From assembly GCA_003058525.1 (NCBI GenBank), contig QBVD01000046.1, forward strand, positions 104,082 to 168,081: a stretch of DNA of 64,000 nt, read 5' to 3'. Shown here in pieces: positions 60,675 through 64,000 of the stretch; the first letter of the stretch is position 1; every line of letters begins with the position of its first letter. Position numbers and translations under genes: made by a program. This DNA comes from a gamma proteobacterium symbiont of Ctena orbiculata. Its GTDB lineage: Bacteria > Pseudomonadota > Gammaproteobacteria > Chromatiales > Chromatiaceae. Under the pieces are notes generated by a model, which was given only the letters and a program-made list of their open reading frames with translations, did not search any database and was not told where the DNA came from.

Positions 60675-60678
60675 ATGA
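60445..60678 (+). CDS. Possible 77-residue small protein overlapping the GAF/TIR-like gene
   Basis: The frame contains one hydrophobic segment (VSTIDIVGLFLVITLLS) and its stop overlaps the next start as ATGA. This arrangement suggests coupling, but the sequence is AT-rich, has no recognisable motif and no clear ribosome site, so it may be a chance frame. Confidence 0.25.
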   Translation: MRHLPHDQHKVIYRVSTIDIVGLFLVITLLSGTRRDGAKYLYLWLHDDLVNYNIVIVGTNLNNQKVISIQNKISRQS

Positions 60679-61784
60679 GCAGTTCATTCGGAGAGCAACT
60701 GATTCAGTTCGCGTATGCGGTGGATTACATAGACGCAACCAGTTTCAACCGCATACGACAACTGGTGGATAACTACACTCGGAACACCCTCAACATCACT
60801 GTAACCAGGTTCATGGTCACATCACGCATCGGCAACGAAATCGGGCTGATTCCACATAAGCACGCAACCATGGGGAAGTACAGTACCATGCCGGTTCGTG
60901 ACTCGCGCGGACGCGTCGCCAGCCAGACGGCATTTGCCTTCCTCTACAACAAGCGACTCTGGATTGTCAGCGCCAATCCTTCTGAGCCATTACTGCCAAA
61001 ATGCCGCAGCTATCGTGATCTGTGGAGTAAATCCAAAGGCATTCCGAAGTACATCAAACCCACCAACGATCCGATCAAGACCTCCATCATCATCCCCCTT
61101 AAAGATGAAAACGGTAATGTGTTTGGGGTATTCAATTTCGAGACAGTCGAGCGGCTGGATATCACCAAGGCCGCAAAACAGGAACTCACGATCATTGCAG
61201 ATGCCATGGCCATTGCCTATCGCACACATTCAATCACAAAAGCCAGGAACCTGTTTACCGGCAATGCGATTGATGAACTCAATAAAATACTCCAGCACCC
61301 CCTGCCAAAACTGACCAAGCCGAATATCTTTCTGGCATCTTCGACCAATGCGGAAAGCGATGTAATCAGTACGATAAAAAAGATCTTTCTCGAAAAGGAG
61401 TACCTGGACAAGTTCAATCAAATCTATTGGAAAGACATTCACCGGCCGGGAAATATCAATATGCAGCTGTTGAACGAACTCGGGACATGCCGCTACGGCG
61501 TCTGTTACCTCTCGGAGAGAATCCCCGATGCACAGCCCGCCCTTTATCAAGACAATCCAAATGTGGTGTTTGAAGCCGGGATGCTGCATGGACGCAGCGA
61601 TGCCAATTCGCCAACCCCCGCCAGTTGGATACCTATTCGCGAAAAAAACTCAACCGATGCACCCTTCGATTTTGCTTCTGAACGAATGATCATCGTTCCG
61701 AGACAGAACGGCCGACTGCAGGTATCGCAGTTTAAGACAATGTTTCGTAACCGACTGGATGCTTTGATCGGCACTAAGAAGTGA
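60675..61784 (+). CDS. GAF-like sensor fused to a TIR-like domain
   Basis: The 369-residue cytoplasmic protein has a GAF-like half (about 30-185, with KTSIIIPLKDENGNVFGVFN) and a C-terminal domain (about 216-345) that starts IFLASSTNAESDVISTIKK and has DNPNVVFEAGMLHGR. The NVVFE motif (Glu300) matches the NVIFELG signature of TIR-like domains of the PF10137 type, known in phage-defence effectors that cleave NAD. GAGG lies five bases before the ATG. The gene diverges from the split-TIR membrane protein, and both sit in an atypical AT-rich spot. Confidence 0.65.
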   Translation: MSSSFGEQLIQFAYAVDYIDATSFNRIRQLVDNYTRNTLNITVTRFMVTSRIGNEIGLIPHKHATMGKYSTMPVRDSRGRVASQTAFAFLYNKRLWIVSANPSEPLLPKCRSYRDLWSKSKGIPKYIKPTNDPIKTSIIIPLKDENGNVFGVFNFETVERLDITKAAKQELTIIADAMAIAYRTHSITKARNLFTGNAIDELNKILQHPLPKLTKPNIFLASSTNAESDVISTIKKIFLEKEYLDKFNQIYWKDIHRPGNINMQLLNELGTCRYGVCYLSERIPDAQPALYQDNPNVVFEAGMLHGRSDANSPTPASWIPIREKNSTDAPFDFASERMIIVPRQNGRLQVSQFKTMFRNRLDALIGTKK

Positions 61785-61938
61785 TGGGCTGTCGAACCAG
61801 GTTTGTTTGGTGTCGTAGGTCCGAAACATCTATGTAGAAAATTAAACCCCCCCGATCGCATAGGTCCGGGCTACGAGATTGTGATTGGTGGACCATGCAC
61901 TCTTAATGATCTCTAGCTATAAATGACACAACAAATAA

Positions 61939-61962
61939 GGGGTACGGCATAGGCCGTACCCC
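61939..61962 (-). terminator. Terminator after the octaheme cytochrome gene
   Basis: GGGGTACGGC-ATAG-GCCGTACCCC is a perfect ten-base-pair stem; on the minus strand it is followed by a T-rich stretch (TTATTTGTTGTGT). Confidence 0.85.
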
Positions 61963-61996
61963 AGATTATTGATAACCACGACTCTCCGGATTGCGC

Positions 61997-63454
61997 TTAT
62001 TTCGCTGCCATCTTCTTCGAATCGTGCTCGGCACGCATCCGTTTGGCTTCTTCAAGTATGGTATTGACCGCCGTTTTTAATGGCGCCCAGCCATACCAGT
62101 GCATGTAGTCGTTACTGGCATGGAAAGCGCCCTGGAAGGTCCGTTGGCGATACTCCAGCATGATCAGGTAGAGTTCCTGTTCGATGCTGGTCTTTGCCTC
62201 GTAGTACTGGAGTAGATCAGGCGCGTATTCCCAGCCTTCCGGTTTCTCCAAAATACCATCCTTGTAGAGCGCCTGCACAGCCGTTATGGCCTTGGCGAAC
62301 TCGTGATCGGCCGCTTTGATTATCTCATCGGAGGCCTTGAAGTGCTCGTTAACGAATCCTTGTGCGTGGCACTTGTTGCAAGTCGCCTTCATCTTCTTGC
62401 GCTCGACATTGAATGCCTCGGGACCCCGTGCGGCTTGACCCTGCACGACGATTTCGATAAAGCGTTCTGTGGGTTGCAACGATGCATCGAGAATACCGGC
62501 GGCCTGCAGAATCAATGCCCGATCAAAGGTCCACTGCGGATCGTCGTCAACATCCATATAGTGACCCGAGGGTAGTAACCCGGCCAGTTTCGTCAGCGGC
62601 TCTTTGAGAGAGGGTGCTACATCGATCAGCGCCAGCACGTTCTCCTTGGTGGGGATGCGCAGTCCCAGGAAACCCCACGCGGTGCGCACCTCATGATCGC
62701 CTTCACTCAGATGACAGGTCTGACAGGTGGGGGCACGACCGCCTTCATTTACATGCCCTTCAATCTGCCACACGATACCGTGCTTGGCGGAGGTATACAT
62801 CTCCCACTGGGGATGATCGAAGCCCATGTGGCAGTTGGAGCAGGCACGCGGATCCATGGCTTCCGATGCCTTGAAACTATGGCGGGTGTGGCAGGCATCG
62901 CATTGCGCGTTACCATAGCGATAGGTTGCCGCCTCTTTGCCGCCATCTCTCTTCACATCGCCCAAATTACCCTGCGTTGCCGCAAGCAGTCCTTTCTCAC
63001 CGATTTTGTGGCATCCGGAACAGCCGCGATAACCTTGTTCGGTGATTGATCCGGGCTGACCATGCCAGGCGATCTGAGACTTCATCGCCAGCCAAGCCAA
63101 ATTGTGTTTGCCGTCTCTGTGTTGACGCGCCTGTTTTTTATGGCATTCGCCACAAATTTCCGGGGTGGGCATACTCGCCTTTTCAACGTCATCCATGGTC
63201 TTATGATCCACACCGTGGCAGTCGTGACAGCGGACCTCATCTTCCACTTTCTTGGTATTCGCATGAGGCCCTTCCATGTGTTGCTTGACGATACCCGGGT
63301 TGACGTTGATATGGCAGCCGACACAGTCGGCTTGAGCCATCTGGTCTTCATCCAGTGTCTTTGCGGGCGAGTCGGCCGCTAAAGTCAGGCCGTTGAGTCC
63401 AAAGAAAAGCAGGGCGGCGGCAACAGAGGGTAATAGAAGTCGACGGCGTTTCAT
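61997..63454 (-). CDS. Octaheme c-type cytochrome, hydroxylamine oxidoreductase (HAO)-like
   Basis: The ATG at 63454 gives 485 residues with a Sec signal (about 1-27) and exactly eight CXXCH motifs (heme histidines at 48, 80, 105, 149, 189, 209, 248 and 363), as in HAO. None is CXXCK, which argues against the tetrathionate- or nitrite-reductase-like octaheme families. Tyr residues in NDYMHWYGWAP (450 and 454) are in the region of the HAO cross-linking Tyr, but I cannot decide whether the cross-link is present. The protein is periplasmic and probably acts on hydroxylamine, NO or nitrite. No haoB or cyc genes follow. Confidence 0.85.
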   Translation of the reverse strand: MKRRRLLLPSVAAALLFFGLNGLTLAADSPAKTLDEDQMAQADCVGCHINVNPGIVKQHMEGPHANTKKVEDEVRCHDCHGVDHKTMDDVEKASMPTPEICGECHKKQARQHRDGKHNLAWLAMKSQIAWHGQPGSITEQGYRGCSGCHKIGEKGLLAATQGNLGDVKRDGGKEAATYRYGNAQCDACHTRHSFKASEAMDPRACSNCHMGFDHPQWEMYTSAKHGIVWQIEGHVNEGGRAPTCQTCHLSEGDHEVRTAWGFLGLRIPTKENVLALIDVAPSLKEPLTKLAGLLPSGHYMDVDDDPQWTFDRALILQAAGILDASLQPTERFIEIVVQGQAARGPEAFNVERKKMKATCNKCHAQGFVNEHFKASDEIIKAADHEFAKAITAVQALYKDGILEKPEGWEYAPDLLQYYEAKTSIEQELYLIMLEYRQRTFQGAFHASNDYMHWYGWAPLKTAVNTILEEAKRMRAEHDSKKMAAK

Positions 63455-63598
63455 CACCTTTTCTCCAGTTAGTTGACTATTGCTTTTTATTAGGAACTAG
63501 CCAAGAACTGCTAGGATCAGTTCCCCGGTCCCAAGAGGAGTGAAACTGCCGACAACCTCTCAAGTCTTGTCAAGCAAGTAAGGTTTCTTATATCGATG

Positions 63599-63629
63599 AA
63601 TTAAAAAATCACCTCAGGATTTTTTAATT
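63599..63629. repeat. Perfect inverted repeat in the cytochrome leader
   Basis: AATTAAAAAATC and GATTTTTTAATT form a twelve-base-pair palindrome with a seven-base loop (ACCTCAG), placed at the very start of the presumed transcript. It may be an operator or an mRNA 5' hairpin. Confidence 0.65.
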
Positions 63630-63637
63630 ACCTAAAA

Positions 63638-63643
63638 GTAATA
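63638..63643 (-). promoter_or_regulatory. Possible -10 element of the cytochrome gene
   Basis: TATTAC on the minus strand lies about 31 bases from the centre of the FNR/DNR-type box, the spacing of a class II activated promoter. Confidence 0.45.
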
Positions 63644-63664
63644 GGGGAATTGGCCAGAAAGGCT

Positions 63665-63678
63665 TTGACATAAGTCAA
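63665..63678 (-). promoter_or_regulatory. FNR/DNR-type activator box
   Basis: TTGACATAAGTCAA is a perfect palindrome of the FNR/CRP-family type (TTGAT-N4-ATCAA) with C and G at the fifth positions, as in NO-responsive DNR/NNR sites. It lies about 200 bases before the octaheme cytochrome gene and suggests control by oxygen or NO. Confidence 0.65.
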
Positions 63679-63754
63679 ATCCTGAAAGATAGGACGGAGG
63701 TCGCGATTCCCACAACCTGGTGTCTGTTGATGGGGATAGCTATCATCTTCATGT

Positions 63755-64000
63755 TAGGGCCTGTTAACACTAATCCAATCGGCTCTGTTGTGTCTGAAAA
63801 TGCGCCAATCAAGGCGCGAGGAGTGAGGTTTGGTGATTCCAAATGAGCGACGAGCAACGCCGAGTGGCGCATTTTCAGGCACAACCCGAAGGGCTGGGGC
63901 TGTTTTTCCACCCAGCGGCGTTATCATTCGCTCATTTAGCACGGCTAAACCTCGCTCATTCTGCCTTGCTGGGTAAAAAAACAGCTCCAGCAGAGTCGAT
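63755..64000. mobile_element. Second MITE copy, cut by the window edge
   Basis: The 246 visible bases match the copy at 11241 with one base inserted (GGGGCT for GGGCT) and one substitution (GAGGTTTGG for GAAGTTTGG). It has the same left end, with TA before GGGCCTGTTAACAC. The right end lies beyond the window. The near identity suggests recent mobility. Confidence 0.85.

Overview
The window reads as the chromosome of a free-living or symbiotic gammaproteobacterium, probably near the sulfur-oxidising Chromatiales. The support is a complete dcw (division and cell wall) cluster of the gammaproteobacterial type running mraZ to lpxC and secA, a MurE with the DNPR signature for meso-diaminopimelate, an LpxC for lipid A, an RpfC-like hybrid kinase, a tkt-gap-pgk-pyk-fba carbon cluster and a standalone octaheme HAO-like cytochrome. 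The taxonomic placement is inference; the gene identities rest on motifs read in the translations.

Layout. 1-6.9 kb (minus strand): yfgM (cut by the window edge), hisS, rodZ, pilF, rlmN and relA; ispG and ndk, often in this neighbourhood, are not here. 6.9-12.5 kb: a DUF1015 gene, folK, folB, plsY, a metallo-beta-lactamase-fold gene, and an MbcA/ParS-like gene with a conserved hypothetical. Between DUF1015 and folK lies a probable CsrA-sequestering small RNA of the RsmY/RsmZ type with an upstream GacA box. 12.6-21.1 kb: purC and a glutaredoxin (plus), then fba, pyk, pgk, gap and tkt (minus) with strong hairpins on both sides of gap. 21.4-26.0 kb: a thioredoxin-fold gene and the methyl cycle genes metK, ahcY (with an SAH riboswitch) and metF. 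26.1-31.3 kb: RpfC-like hybrid kinase, PilZ protein, Nudix/ThiE-like fusion and argJ. 31.3-55.1 kb: secA, an M23 peptidase, a DciA-like gene and the dcw cluster (lpxC, ftsZ, ftsA, ftsQ, ddl, murB, a 60-codon unknown gene, murC, murG, ftsW, murD, mraY, murF, murE, ftsI, ftsL, rsmH, mraZ), mostly linked by 1-16 base overlaps and headed by a promoter with four MraZ-type repeats. rnpB (RNase P RNA) lies upstream. 55.7-64 kb is accessory in character: a 32-codon membrane peptide, a Lys/Pro-rich protein with a PodJ-like motif, a GH13 enzyme, a membrane protein that looks like a TIR-type fold split by membrane segments, a divergent GAF plus TIR-like protein, and the octaheme cytochrome with an FNR/DNR-type box.

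A MITE-like repeat family runs through the window. The intact copy is about 264 bp with roughly 25-bp perfect terminal inverted repeats flanked by TA; a second, nearly identical copy is cut by the right edge, and several degenerate or end-only copies exist, two of which supply stop codons of neighbouring genes.

The most promising undescribed items are the divergent split-TIR/GAF-TIR pair (59.1-61.8 kb), the small gene between murC and murB, and the MITE family. The Rsm-type sRNA and the SAH riboswitch are probably new instances of known classes.
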